A stretch of 34,729 nucleotides of DNA, from contig JAODMS010000185.1 in NCBI GenBank assembly GCA_025464925.1, positions 1-34,729 of the forward strand. Direction: 5' to 3'. A program made the position numbers and the translations under genes. Of the stretch, positions 1 to 8,000 are shown in pieces; position 1 is the stretch's first letter, and every line of letters starts with the position of its first letter. The stretch comes from Arthrobacter sp. GTDB taxonomy: Bacteria; Actinomycetota; Actinomycetes; Actinomycetales; Micrococcaceae. A model generated the notes under the pieces. It was not told the origin of the DNA. It did no database searches and was given only the letters and a program-made list of their open reading frames with translations.

Positions 1-1933
1 CCACCTCACCGAGCAGGGTGGTGAGGTCGTCCCCCATGTAGCCGCGGAGCTGGCGGAGCTCGGCCGAGAGCCGTTGGAGCCGGCCCAGGGCTTCGGAGCT
101 CAGCCGGCGGCCCTGCGATGAGGTCCAGCCTTCGCGGGGCAGCCAGTCCAGTGCTTCGACGAGGCTGGCAGCATCCGTCAGGTCGCCCTCGATCACGGCC
201 GCCTCGCCGGTGCCGTTGTCCTCGTCGTCGTCCATATCGGAGCTGCCGGGGCGTCCCCGGCGCCGGGCGAGGAAGCTGGACCAGTCCCGGAACGCCATCA
301 GGTCCGCCGGTCCGATCCGCCACCGCGCACCCGCCAGCAGGCGCATCAGGGAGTCTGAGCGGCCGGGATCGGCCAGGACCCGCAGCGTCGCGACAAGGTC
401 GATGATCTCGGGGGTGTCCAACAACCCGCCCAGACCGACGATCTCGTAGGGAATGCCCCGCAGTTCGAACTCCCGCCGGATGCATTCCATCTGGGCCCTG
501 CGCCGGCACAGCACCGCCATGGCGGGCGGCATGGATTCACCCGCCTGCGGGGCGTCGAAGTCGGTAACCCGGAACTTCAGGACGTCCCCCGCGATCGCCG
601 CGGCCTCGCCCTCGTCCGTGGCGAACCGCCCCATCACGACCCTGCCCCGGACCGCTGCCGGGCTTGGCTGCAGCGGCGGAACGTCGACGGTCTGGGCAGT
701 GTCCCGGGCGCCGGCGGCACCGGCAAGGGCGGCGGCCTTGCTGAGCGGCGCGGAAATGACGTTGGCGGCGGAAAGGATGTTCCGGCCGTTGCGCCACGCG
801 GTCGTCAGGTACGACGTCGGCGCGACGGCGAAGCGCGGGGCCGTCTCGGCGGCGCCTGTCAGGTCGGCGCCTGCCCGGACCGGGAATTCGCGGACGAAGT
901 GGAAGAGCTGGCCCGCGGACGCACCACGGAAGCCGTAGATGGACTGGTTCGGGTCCCCCACCGCTGTCACGGCGTGGCCGTCACCGAAGAGCCTGGAGAA
1001 GAGCACCAGCTGGGCATGCGAGGTGTCCTGGAACTCGTCCAGCAGCACCACCTTGTACCGCTGGCGCTCCATTGCGGCGGCGGCCGGTATCTCGCTGGCC
1101 ACCCTCGCCGCCAAGGCCACCAGGTCCCCGAAGTCCAGGGCTCCCCGCGCCCGCTTCGCCTCGGAGTAGCGGCCCACCATGTCCGCGACGCTTGCCCGGG
1201 TGCGCAGCATGTTGCTGAGCTCCCCCGCGGCGAGGCTGGGATTCTTTTTCGCCGACGCCAGGTAGGGCAGCGCCTCGAACTCGGCGAGCCGCTGCAGCAG
1301 CCAGCCGCGGACCTCGGCCGGGTCCCGGAGGTGCTCCGCGCACTCACCGGCGAGCTGGATCACGGCCTTGACAAGCGTGGACTTCGCCGACCGGAAGTGC
1401 TCGTAGTCGCCGTCGAAAGCTTCCACGACCTCGCTGGCGAGCTGGAAGGACTGGGCGCCGCCGAGCAGCACCACATCCCGTTCGACGCCGAGCCGGAGTC
1501 CGTAGTCGGACACAATCCCGCTGGCGTAGGAATGGTAGGTGGAGACCTTCGGTTCGAGCGCGTCGGCACTGAGCAGCCCGGCCGGAAATACCTTGTGATC
1601 CGGATCGGCCGCGGCGATCCGCTGCAGGGCCGCCAGCTTGGCGCGGATCCGGGTGGCGAGTTCCCCGGCTGCCTTCCGGGTGAAGGTCACGCCGAGCACT
1701 TCCTCCGGCCTGACCCACCCGTTGGCCACCAGCCACACCACACGGTCCGCCATGGTGGCGGTTTTTCCCGAGCCTGCGCCGGCAATGACCAGCCGCGGCG
1801 ACAAGGGCGACGAGATGATCCGGGATTGTTCGGCCGTGGGGCTGTTCTTCTCCCCGAGCATGGCGGAGAGCTCACCTGGACTGAAGCGCGGCTCAGGGGC
1901 GGAAAAGTCCGCCTGCTGGGCTTCGGCTGTCAT
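1..1933 (-). CDS. adnA: AdnA-like UvrD/REP-family ATP-dependent DNA helicase, partial (C-terminus beyond left edge)
   Basis: Seen: 644 codons from an ATG at 1933 with no stop before the left edge. Superfamily 1 helicase motifs are clear: Walker A GAGSGKT at about residues 52-58, a TFTRKAA motif Ia, Walker B LLDEFQDTSH, the GDPNQSIYGFRGA motif and a TAWRNG motif. Its ATG overlaps the TGA of the upstream gene in an ATGA arrangement, so translation is probably coupled. Known: actinobacterial AdnA and AdnB each join a UvrD-like motor to a RecB-like nuclease domain (about 1,050-1,100 residues) and form a heterodimer that resects double-strand breaks. Inferred: this is the AdnA-side subunit, because it lies downstream of the other in the order remembered for Mtb Rv3202c-Rv3201c. 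The nuclease domain would be outside the window and is not seen. It is truncated by the window edge, not by mutation. Confidence 0.85.
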   Translation of the reverse strand, partial: MTAEAQQADFSAPEPRFSPGELSAMLGEKNSPTAEQSRIISSPLSPRLVIAGAGSGKTATMADRVVWLVANGWVRPEEVLGVTFTRKAAGELATRIRAKLAALQRIAAADPDHKVFPAGLLSADALEPKVSTYHSYASGIVSDYGLRLGVERDVVLLGGAQSFQLASEVVEAFDGDYEHFRSAKSTLVKAVIQLAGECAEHLRDPAEVRGWLLQRLAEFEALPYLASAKKNPSLAAGELSNMLRTRASVADMVGRYSEAKRARGALDFGDLVALAARVASEIPAAAAMERQRYKVVLLDEFQDTSHAQLVLFSRLFGDGHAVTAVGDPNQSIYGFRGASAGQLFHFVREFPVRAGADLTGAAETAPRFAVAPTSYLTTAWRNGRNILSAANVISAPLSKAAALAGAAGARDTAQTVDVPPLQPSPAAVRGRVVMGRFATDEGEAAAIAGDVLKFRVTDFDAPQAGESMPPAMAVLCRRRAQMECIRREFELRGIPYEIVGLGGLLDTPEIIDLVATLRVLADPGRSDSLMRLLAGARWRIGPADLMAFRDWSSFLARRRGRPGSSDMDDDEDNGTGEAAVIEGDLTDAASLVEALDWLPREGWTSSQGRRLSSEALGRLQRLSAELRQLRGYMGDDLTTLLGEV

Positions 1934-4900
1934 TCGGTAACCTGCTTTCCGCGTGCGCACAGTGGACAGACTTCGGGAAGGCGGCAGCCATGCCCGCCAT
2001 GACCGCCCTTGGATGGATCGTGCCGGGCTTCGAAGGTACTTCCGGACATCACCCGGGCGGCCTCGTTCACCATGTCCAACGCCCAGTTTTCGTCCGGATC
2101 CAGCGCACTCTGCGACTGCACCCCCGGGTTCTTGGTTGTCGTGCCCAGCTGGGCCAGGACAGCTCCTCCCGGCAGCGGCGGCGGACCGTCGTCGGGGCCC
2201 GCGAAGCCGCCGGCGAGCACGGCCGCCTGGTAGGCGCCCAGCTGCGGGTGGCGTTCGAGGTCGGCTTTTCCGGGCTGCCGTTTGCCCGTCTTGAGGTCCA
2301 CGACGACCAGGCGGCCCTCGGCGTCGATCTCCAGGCGGTCGACCTGTCCTCGCAGCACCGCGGGCCGGGCGGGCCACATCTCATCGCCGGCATCCGGGGC
2401 GGCTTCAATGCCCGAAACGCCTTCGCCGGTGCCGGCGGGAATATCCGGGAGCTTCACCTCGAAGTCCTGCTCGACGCCCACCAGGCTCCGGCCTTCGCTG
2501 CGCATGATCAGCACATACTGCGCGAGCTTCCGGACCATGGACTCGGCCCGCTGGAAGTCCAGCTTCCCTTCCCAGTTGTCCTTCATCCCGAGGGTGGGCC
2601 AGCGGCGGACGAGTTCGGCGAGGTATTCGCTTCCCGAGGCATCCGGGAGGTCCTGGGCTATGGCGTGGACCAAGGTTCCCAGGCTGCGGGCGAAATCCGT
2701 CGCTGCCTCGCCGCCCGCCGCCTGGACGAACCAGTCAAGGGGTGATTTCTGGACGGTCTCGACCTTCGAGGGCGAGACGTAGACGGTGCCGCCGGGCGGG
2801 ACGACTTGCTCTTCCGAGGACAGCGCTGCGAGCCCCCACCAGCTGGCGGGGTGTGCCCCCGGGACGGGAGGCTCGGCGGAGGCCAGGGCGCCCAGGACTG
2901 CCGTTGCTTCCAGGGCTTCGGCGGCGTTGGCGTCCAGCTGGGCATACTGGCGGAGTTCGGCCACGAGGGCGCGCAGGGTCAGCGGCCGTTCCACCGGAGT
3001 GAAGCCGCGCCGCTCCTGTTCCGGGCGCAGCGGGGCGACATAGTCAAGGAAGGAGGACGGCTGCTCGTCCTCCGAGGAGACGGCGGTACATACCAGCACC
3101 TCCTGTGCCCTGGAAACCGCGGAGGAGAAGCTCCGCAGCTCGTCATAGCGGATGTCGCGCAGCCGGCTCAGCGGGTCCATCTGCAGGGCGTAGGCCACTC
3201 CGTGTTCGACGGCGTCGGCAAACAAGGTGCTGCCGAGGAGTTCGCCGCGGAGCCGCGTGTTCGGCCATACGCCTTCCTGCAAGCCCGGCACGATCACCAC
3301 GGGCCATTCCCGGCCGGCAGCGCTGGCCGGCGTCATGAGTTCCACCGCATCCTCAAGCTGCGCCCTCGCGGCGAGGGTGTCCATGGGGAGTTCCTGGCTG
3401 AGCAGATACTCGAGGAACTGCTCCGGGCCGGAGCCGGGCAGCTGGTCCACAAAGCGTTCCGCGGTGTGGAACAGCGCCATCATGGCATCGAGATCGCGGT
3501 CCGCCCGGGATCCTGCCGGGCCCCCGGCCAGGGCGGCCTCGGGCCAGCGGGCGGCCAGCCCGGTGGAGTCCCAGAGCCCCCACAGCACCGTTTCGGCGTT
3601 GCCGCCGGGTGCCTGAGCGGCATCCCGGCCAGCCTGGATCATCCGGGCAATCCGGCGCGCGGAATGCCCTTCGATGCCAAGAGTGGCCAAGGCCCCCGGC
3701 TCCAGCAGGGCTTCGACCAGGAGTGCGTCGCTGGTGCGGCCGCCGCCGCCCAGGATTTCCTCCCGCCGCAGGGACTGGCGCAGCCGCCGCAATTCGATCG
3801 ACGAGGCGCCGCCGATCCGCGAGGTCAGGAGGGACACTGCCGACTCGGGCGTGAGCAGGGCCGGGTCAAGGGCCACCGCATAGGCATCCAGCAGGGGCCG
3901 GACCGCGACCTCGTCCCGGACAGCGGATTCGGCCACGGGAATCCGGACCGGGATACCCTGGCCGCCGAGGTACCGCTGAAGCTGGCTGAGCTGGCCACCG
4001 TTGCGTACGATCACGGCGATCTCTCCCAGCTCGCGGCCGTCGTTCAGCTGGGCTTCCAGAATCCGCTGCGCCACATAGCGCAACTCATGGACCGGAGACG
4101 GCAGCAGATGCGCCTCGACGCTGCCGCCGGCTGCCCCCTCCCGGGCGGGCTGCTCGAGCCGGCGCGCGGACTGCCCGCCCGCACGGCGGGAGATGCGCCC
4201 TGCCACCGACAGCCAGGCCTCTGCCACGGCAGGAGCGTGGCGGTGCGCGACCGAGAGCGGACGCTCCAGGACTCCGCCGCCCGCGGGCGCCAGCAACCGG
4301 GGCAGCTCGGCCACAAGGTCCGGCCGCGCCCCGCGGAAACCCTGGACCACGGTGTCCGGGGACGAGGTGATGATGGCGTCCTTGCCCGCCGCGATATCCG
4401 TGAGCAGTTCGAACACCGCCGGATTGGCCTCCTGGACGTCATCCACCAGGATCAGCTGCAGCCGGTCGCGCTCGGCGGCGAGGAAATCGGGGGCAGCCTG
4501 GTATATCTGGCGCGCGGCCGTGATGATGCCGGCCGGATCGAAGGCCTCGGGCATGCGCAGGTCCAGGACGTCCCGGTACTCGGAATACAGCGCGGCGGCG
4601 GCGACCCAGTCGGGCCGGTGGCACCGCCGTGCCAGCTCCACGAGATCCTCCGCGGTCCGCCCGGATTCGATGATCCGGTCAAAGAGCTGGCGTACCTCCT
4701 GACGGACTCCGCGGGTTTGCAGGGCAGCCCCGAGATCCTCCGGCCAGGCAAGCTCCAGGCCGGGCAGGGCATGACCTTCGAGCAGTTCCTTGATGATCAG
4801 GTCCTGTTCGGGCCCGGAGAGGAGTTTCGGCGGCCGCGGCAGTGGCAGGATGCCCTCTGCCTTGGCCCGCCGGATCAGATCGAAGGCGTAGGACGCCCAG

Positions 4901-5310
4901 GTGCGGGCCGGCGTCGTAGTCAGGCTCCGGTCCAGCCGGGACGTAAAGCGGTCCCGGAGCGAATCGGCGGCGAGCCGTCCCGGTGCCAGGATCAGCATCC
5001 TTTCCGGATCCAGGCCGTCCCGTTGCGCCCGGCGGACGGCGGCCTCGACCAGGACCGTGGATTTTCCGGTGCCCGGCGCCCCGGGCACAAGGACGGGTCC
5101 GGAGCCGCGCGGGACGTCGACGGCGGCGAGCTGGTCCGGCGACAGCACCGGGACCGCGCTGTGCTGCTTCCGGGGCGGAAGCAGCCGGAGCCCCGCAACG
5201 GATCCGGCGCGGTTGGACCTGATTCCGGCTGATTCTGTCCCGCGTGATGGTGTCGCGCTTGATTCCGTCCGGGGCAGCTGGAAATCCGGATCTTGGCTGG
5301 GGATACTCAC
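1930..5310 (-). CDS. adnB: AdnB-like helicase-nuclease subunit (UvrD motor plus PD-(D/E)XK nuclease)
   Basis: Seen: 1,126 residues from a GTG start at 5310 that overlaps the TGA of the upstream ATL gene (GTGA). Walker A GAPGTGKS lies at about residues 77-84, followed by LILVDDVQEANP (Walker B). A C-terminal RecB-like nuclease has the signature VVVDLKTGK at about 1004 and QLGAYQ at about 1023. The length matches the AdnA/AdnB family. The last 20 residues hold three cysteines (about 1109, 1115, 1118; C-x5-C-x2-C), which resembles the C-terminal part of the iron-sulfur staple in AddB-type nucleases. However, the cysteine usually found at the entry of this domain is serine here (QKSPLDW). Inferred role: motor and nuclease for end resection in homologous recombination, paired with the downstream gene. 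The AdnB rather than AdnA assignment rests on gene order. Confidence 0.88.
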   Translation of the reverse strand: MSIPSQDPDFQLPRTESSATPSRGTESAGIRSNRAGSVAGLRLLPPRKQHSAVPVLSPDQLAAVDVPRGSGPVLVPGAPGTGKSTVLVEAAVRRAQRDGLDPERMLILAPGRLAADSLRDRFTSRLDRSLTTTPARTWASYAFDLIRRAKAEGILPLPRPPKLLSGPEQDLIIKELLEGHALPGLELAWPEDLGAALQTRGVRQEVRQLFDRIIESGRTAEDLVELARRCHRPDWVAAAALYSEYRDVLDLRMPEAFDPAGIITAARQIYQAAPDFLAAERDRLQLILVDDVQEANPAVFELLTDIAAGKDAIITSSPDTVVQGFRGARPDLVAELPRLLAPAGGGVLERPLSVAHRHAPAVAEAWLSVAGRISRRAGGQSARRLEQPAREGAAGGSVEAHLLPSPVHELRYVAQRILEAQLNDGRELGEIAVIVRNGGQLSQLQRYLGGQGIPVRIPVAESAVRDEVAVRPLLDAYAVALDPALLTPESAVSLLTSRIGGASSIELRRLRQSLRREEILGGGGRTSDALLVEALLEPGALATLGIEGHSARRIARMIQAGRDAAQAPGGNAETVLWGLWDSTGLAARWPEAALAGGPAGSRADRDLDAMMALFHTAERFVDQLPGSGPEQFLEYLLSQELPMDTLAARAQLEDAVELMTPASAAGREWPVVIVPGLQEGVWPNTRLRGELLGSTLFADAVEHGVAYALQMDPLSRLRDIRYDELRSFSSAVSRAQEVLVCTAVSSEDEQPSSFLDYVAPLRPEQERRGFTPVERPLTLRALVAELRQYAQLDANAAEALEATAVLGALASAEPPVPGAHPASWWGLAALSSEEQVVPPGGTVYVSPSKVETVQKSPLDWFVQAAGGEAATDFARSLGTLVHAIAQDLPDASGSEYLAELVRRWPTLGMKDNWEGKLDFQRAESMVRKLAQYVLIMRSEGRSLVGVEQDFEVKLPDIPAGTGEGVSGIEAAPDAGDEMWPARPAVLRGQVDRLEIDAEGRLVVVDLKTGKRQPGKADLERHPQLGAYQAAVLAGGFAGPDDGPPPLPGGAVLAQLGTTTKNPGVQSQSALDPDENWALDMVNEAARVMSGSTFEARHDPSKGGHGGHGCRLPEVCPLCARGKQVTE

Positions 5311-5723
5311 ACGGTCATTCCATCATCCGGTGCCGACAATTTATGCAACTCCCGGTCCAGGCGCTCCGCGATGGCGTCGAGCCGGTCGAAGTCGCCCTCG
5401 CCGGGCGCCCATCGGGCCGCCATCAGATCTACCCGCCAGCGTCCTTCCCCGGTGCGGAGGTATTCCAGGAAGCTTCCCAGCAGCGGGGTGCCTTCCTCAA
5501 GGTACAGCACCAGGGCCTCGCGCTCATGCCCCGGAGGGGCCGCCCCGCTGGCCTTCAATACCCGCCACCAGGGGACCGCGCCGCCGTGGTGGCCCAGGAC
5601 GGAACCGACCTGCCGCGGGCCGCCGGAACCCAGGAGTTCGGCGACGTCACCGTAGGCCAGCGCGGTGCCGGCCGGGATCAAAGCCACCGCCTCCAGCACT
5701 GCCTCCACATACTCCGACCGCAT
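5307..5723 (-). CDS. Alkyltransferase-like protein (ATL, MGMT fold without catalytic Cys)
   Basis: Seen: 138 residues. The MGMT DNA-binding fold is recognisable: Tyr24 in AYGDVA, a GPRQVG segment with Arg37 in the arginine-finger position, and the motif VPWWRV at 50-55 where true O6-alkylguanine transferases have PCHRV. The acceptor cysteine is therefore Trp52. Known: ATLs bind O6-alkylguanine, flip the base and flag the lesion for nucleotide excision repair, without removing the alkyl group. The frame stays open far upstream into the divergent exonuclease gene. I chose ATG 5723 because the family N-terminus begins there and because TACGCT sits exactly 6 nt upstream, suggesting a leaderless start. 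It is first in an operon with adnB and adnA, with GTGA and ATGA overlaps. From memory Mtb Rv3204 is a comparable neighbour. Confidence 0.88.
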   Translation of the reverse strand: MRSEYVEAVLEAVALIPAGTALAYGDVAELLGSGGPRQVGSVLGHHGGAVPWWRVLKASGAAPPGHEREALVLYLEEGTPLLGSFLEYLRTGEGRWRVDLMAARWAPGEGDFDRLDAIAERLDRELHKLSAPDDGMTV

Positions 5724-5850
5724 CGATCCAGCGTAGCCGCTGCGGGCGTGCGGGCGGGCACGGCTGCCGCCGTACCGGGGGCCGGAGTCCCGACACGGCG
5801 GCCGGGAGCGGCAGTCAAAAACTGTCGGAGGCAGCAGGTAGCGTTGAAGC
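5724..5850. promoter_or_regulatory. Divergent promoter region, ATL-adnBA / exonuclease, both apparently leaderless
   Basis: Seen: on the minus strand TACGCT (5730-5735) ends 6 nt before ATG 5723. On the plus strand TAGCGT (5839-5844) ends 6 nt before ATG 5851. Neither gene has a Shine-Dalgarno sequence. Both hexamers fit the actinobacterial -10 consensus TANNNT, and the spacing puts the transcription start on the A of each ATG. No convincing -35 element is visible on either side. Inference from sequence only. Confidence 0.55.
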
Positions 5851-6561
5851 ATGAGCACCTGGAACACCCTCCCCCGCGCAGCCTTCGACCTCGAAACGAC
5901 CGGCCGCAACTCCCGTGCCGCAAGGATCGTCACGGCGTCAGTCACCGTGGTGGACTCCGACGGGGGAATCATCAAGGAACATGAGTGGCTCGCCGATCCG
6001 GGCGTGGAGATTCCGGCCGAGGCCAGTGAGATCCACGGCGTCACCACCGAACAGGCACGCCGCGACGGCCGCCCGGCCGCTGAGGTGACCCGGGAACTCG
6101 CGGCGGTCCTGCAGGGACTCTTCGACGACGGTGTGCCCGTCATCGCCTTCAACGCCAGCTACGACTTCACCGTGCTCGCCGCCGAATCGGCCCGCTACGG
6201 TGTCGCGCAGCTGAGCCGCTATCCGGTCCTGGACCCGTACATCATGAACAAGCAGGTGGACCGATACCGCAAGGGCAAGCGCACGCTCACGGCGCTATGC
6301 GAGGAATATGGCGTCAGCCTGGACAACGCGCACACCTCTGCGGCCGACGCGCTGGCGACCCTGCGCATGCTCGACGCCATGGCCGGGAAGTTCCCCAAGC
6401 TCAGGATGCCGGCCAGCCACCTCCACCAGCTGCAGATTGAATGGGCCTCCGCCCAGGCCACAGACTTCCAGACGTACCTGCGTAAGACCAAGCCTGCCGC
6501 GGTGATCGAAGGCGACTGGCCCGTCCTGCCGCCCGAGGACGCCAGCCGCGGCGATTTTTAG
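5851..6561 (+). CDS. 3'-5' exonuclease, DnaQ-like (DEDDh family)
   Basis: Seen: 236 residues with the full DEDDh set: Asp13 and Glu15 in FDLETTG, Asp105 in FNASYDF, and His161 with Asp166 in HTSAADA. A conserved IHGVTTE segment lies at 61-67. Known: these residues bind the two metal ions of DnaQ-like proofreading or repair exonucleases. The protein is short and carries no polymerase, BRCT or helicase domain, so it is a stand-alone exonuclease of the DNA polymerase III epsilon-like type. The natural substrate (DNA repair intermediate or RNA) cannot be told from sequence. It is transcribed away from the ATL-adnBA operon, which suggests a repair context. The start at 5851 is supported by the family N-terminus and by TAGCGT 6 nt upstream; no Shine-Dalgarno is present. 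Confidence 0.9.
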   Translation: MSTWNTLPRAAFDLETTGRNSRAARIVTASVTVVDSDGGIIKEHEWLADPGVEIPAEASEIHGVTTEQARRDGRPAAEVTRELAAVLQGLFDDGVPVIAFNASYDFTVLAAESARYGVAQLSRYPVLDPYIMNKQVDRYRKGKRTLTALCEEYGVSLDNAHTSAADALATLRMLDAMAGKFPKLRMPASHLHQLQIEWASAQATDFQTYLRKTKPAAVIEGDWPVLPPEDASRGDF

Positions 6562-6899
6562 CCGCACGGCTTCCCGCCGTACCGTTTCCAGCCGCACTGC
6601 CCGGAGCCGGAAGGCTGCGACGGAGTGGCCATGCGCTGCCGGTGATCCCGGGGCTGCGACGGAGATCACACCCCGTATTCCGCTCATCCCTGCCCGGCGC
6701 GTTTAGCGGGGATTCCGCCGGTGGGCGGCGTGCCAGCGCCCCGGGCCCGTCGGCGGAACATGGGCAGAATTTCCTACACCGATCCGGCTGTGGCGGTGAA
6801 CTTCCTACGCAAGTGGATGCCAAATGCAGGCGCTGACATAATTTATTGCAGAAACGAGCTTGTGTTATATCGCGCCCAAGCCTAACGGCCAGAGGATAA
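6562..6899 (+). other. 338-bp intergenic region upstream of metN
   Basis: No gene is evident. It contains a 13-base direct repeat GGCTGCGACGGAG at 6613-6625 and 6652-6664, a large hairpin at 6713-6758 (listed separately) and an AT-rich patch at 6836-6870 that is unusual for this genome and probably holds the metN promoter. A possible -10 is TTATAT (6865-6870), with no clear -35 at the right distance. A ribosome-binding site AGAGGA lies at 6891-6896. I looked for SAM-riboswitch landmarks and found none. Confidence 0.5.
6713..6758 (+). terminator. Large hairpin between exonuclease gene and metN (terminator or leader structure)
   Basis: Bases 6713-6726 pair with 6745-6758 in a 14-bp stem containing two G-U wobbles, and inside the loop GGCG (6727-6730) can pair with CGCC (6737-6740). 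There is no adjacent T-run, so a classical intrinsic terminator is uncertain. It could end the exonuclease transcript or, if transcription of metN starts upstream of it, act as a regulatory leader. Confidence 0.45.
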
Positions 6900-8000
6900 A
6901 TGATCACAGTTACCGACCTTCGTAAGGTCTACCAGCAGGGCAAGAAAGAAGTGGTTGCCCTCGACGGCGTCACGCTTTCGGTACCGAAGGGTTCCATCCA
7001 CGGCATTATCGGCCACTCAGGTGCCGGCAAGTCGACCCTCGTGCGCTGTCTGACCCTGCTGGACCGTCCGACCTCCGGGTCTGTCAGCATCGATGGCACC
7101 GAGCTCAGCTCCGTCAAGGACTCCGAAATCCGTGCCGCACGGCGGCGGATCGGCATGGTGTTCCAGCATGCCAACCTGATGGATTCCCGGACGGCGGCCG
7201 GAAACGTGGCCCATCCGCTTGAACTGGTAAAGACCCCGAAGGACAGGATCCGGGTGCGGGTCGCCGAACTCCTGAAGCTCGTCGGTCTGGAAGGCTTCGA
7301 GAACGCGTATCCTTCCCAGCTCTCCGGCGGCCAGCGACAGCGCGTGGGCATCGCCCGCGCCCTCGCCTCGGACCCGGATGTGCTCCTCTGCGACGAGCCC
7401 ACGTCTGCCCTGGATCCGGCCACCACCGACGAAATCCTCGACCTGATCCAGGACCTCACCAAACGGCTCCAGCTGACCGTGCTGATCATCACCCACGAGA
7501 TGCATGTCGTGAAGCGCGTTTGCGCATCCGTGTCCCTCCTCGCCAAGGGCCGGATCGTCGAACACGGCGCCCTGCAGGACGTCGCCGCCGACCTGGACAG
7601 CCGGCTCGCCCGGGCGCTGCTGCCGCTGCCGCCGTCGGCACCCCTGCCGGACGCCCGAGGGCCGGTGCTGGAGATCCTCCTGTCCGGCGAGAGCGCCAAG
7701 GAACCCGTGCTGAGCCGCGTCGCGCGGCGCTTCGACGTCGACATCAATGTCCTGGCCGGCAGCGTCGAGACACTTGCCGGCCGGCAGTTCGGTCACTTGC
7801 GCGTGCAGTTGGCGGAGGGCGCCGACGCCGACGCCGTCCTGGGCTATCTGCACGAACGCGGCATCGGCGCGGAACGCGCAGCCCCCGATGCCGCTCTCCC
7901 CGAACCGGAGTTCCCGGAATTCGACTTCGGCGATGCCGCCGTGATGGATACCGCCCTCCCGGCCTCTGTTCTTCCCCATGGGGAAGAGGGAAGAAACTGA
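6900..8000 (+). CDS. metN: Methionine import ATP-binding protein MetN
   Basis: Seen: 366 residues. ABC ATPase motifs are Walker A GHSGAGKS (38-45), the signature LSGGQRQR, Walker B VLLCDEPTSALDP and the H-loop IITHEMH. The C-terminal segment after about residue 260 (LLSGESAKEPVLSRVARRF onward) is a NIL domain, the regulatory domain that binds methionine and causes trans-inhibition in MetN. Role: powers uptake of methionine by the MetNIQ complex at the membrane. The start at 6900 has AGAGGA 3 nt upstream. The TGA overlaps the ATG of metI by one base (TGATG). The family also transports D-methionine or other amino acids in some organisms, but metI and metQ downstream support the usual role. Confidence 0.96.
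   Translation: MITVTDLRKVYQQGKKEVVALDGVTLSVPKGSIHGIIGHSGAGKSTLVRCLTLLDRPTSGSVSIDGTELSSVKDSEIRAARRRIGMVFQHANLMDSRTAAGNVAHPLELVKTPKDRIRVRVAELLKLVGLEGFENAYPSQLSGGQRQRVGIARALASDPDVLLCDEPTSALDPATTDEILDLIQDLTKRLQLTVLIITHEMHVVKRVCASVSLLAKGRIVEHGALQDVAADLDSRLARALLPLPPSAPLPDARGPVLEILLSGESAKEPVLSRVARRFDVDINVLAGSVETLAGRQFGHLRVQLAEGADADAVLGYLHERGIGAERAAPDAALPEPEFPEFDFGDAAVMDTALPASVLPHGEEGRN
7970..7987. repeat. 18-bp perfect palindrome at the metN-metI junction
   Basis: TCTTCCCCATGGGGAAGA reads the same on both strands. It lies in the last codons of metN, and its right half forms the beginning of the purine-rich ribosome-binding stretch of metI (start at 8000). As RNA it would form a stem of about 7 bp around a CATG loop. 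Confidence 0.75.

Noticed and set aside
1..1933. Truncated helicase pseudogene at the left edge
   Set aside because: The frame is uninterrupted to the edge, so it is cut by the window, not by mutation.
2806..5232. An 808-codon open frame on the plus strand opposite adnB
   Set aside because: High-GC DNA leaves long antisense frames open; its translation is Gly/Arg/Pro-rich without domains, while the minus strand has clear helicase and nuclease motifs.
6562..6899. SAM riboswitch upstream of metN
   Set aside because: None of the conserved core segments of SAM-I, SAM-II or SAM-IV could be recognised by eye; only an unrelated hairpin is present.
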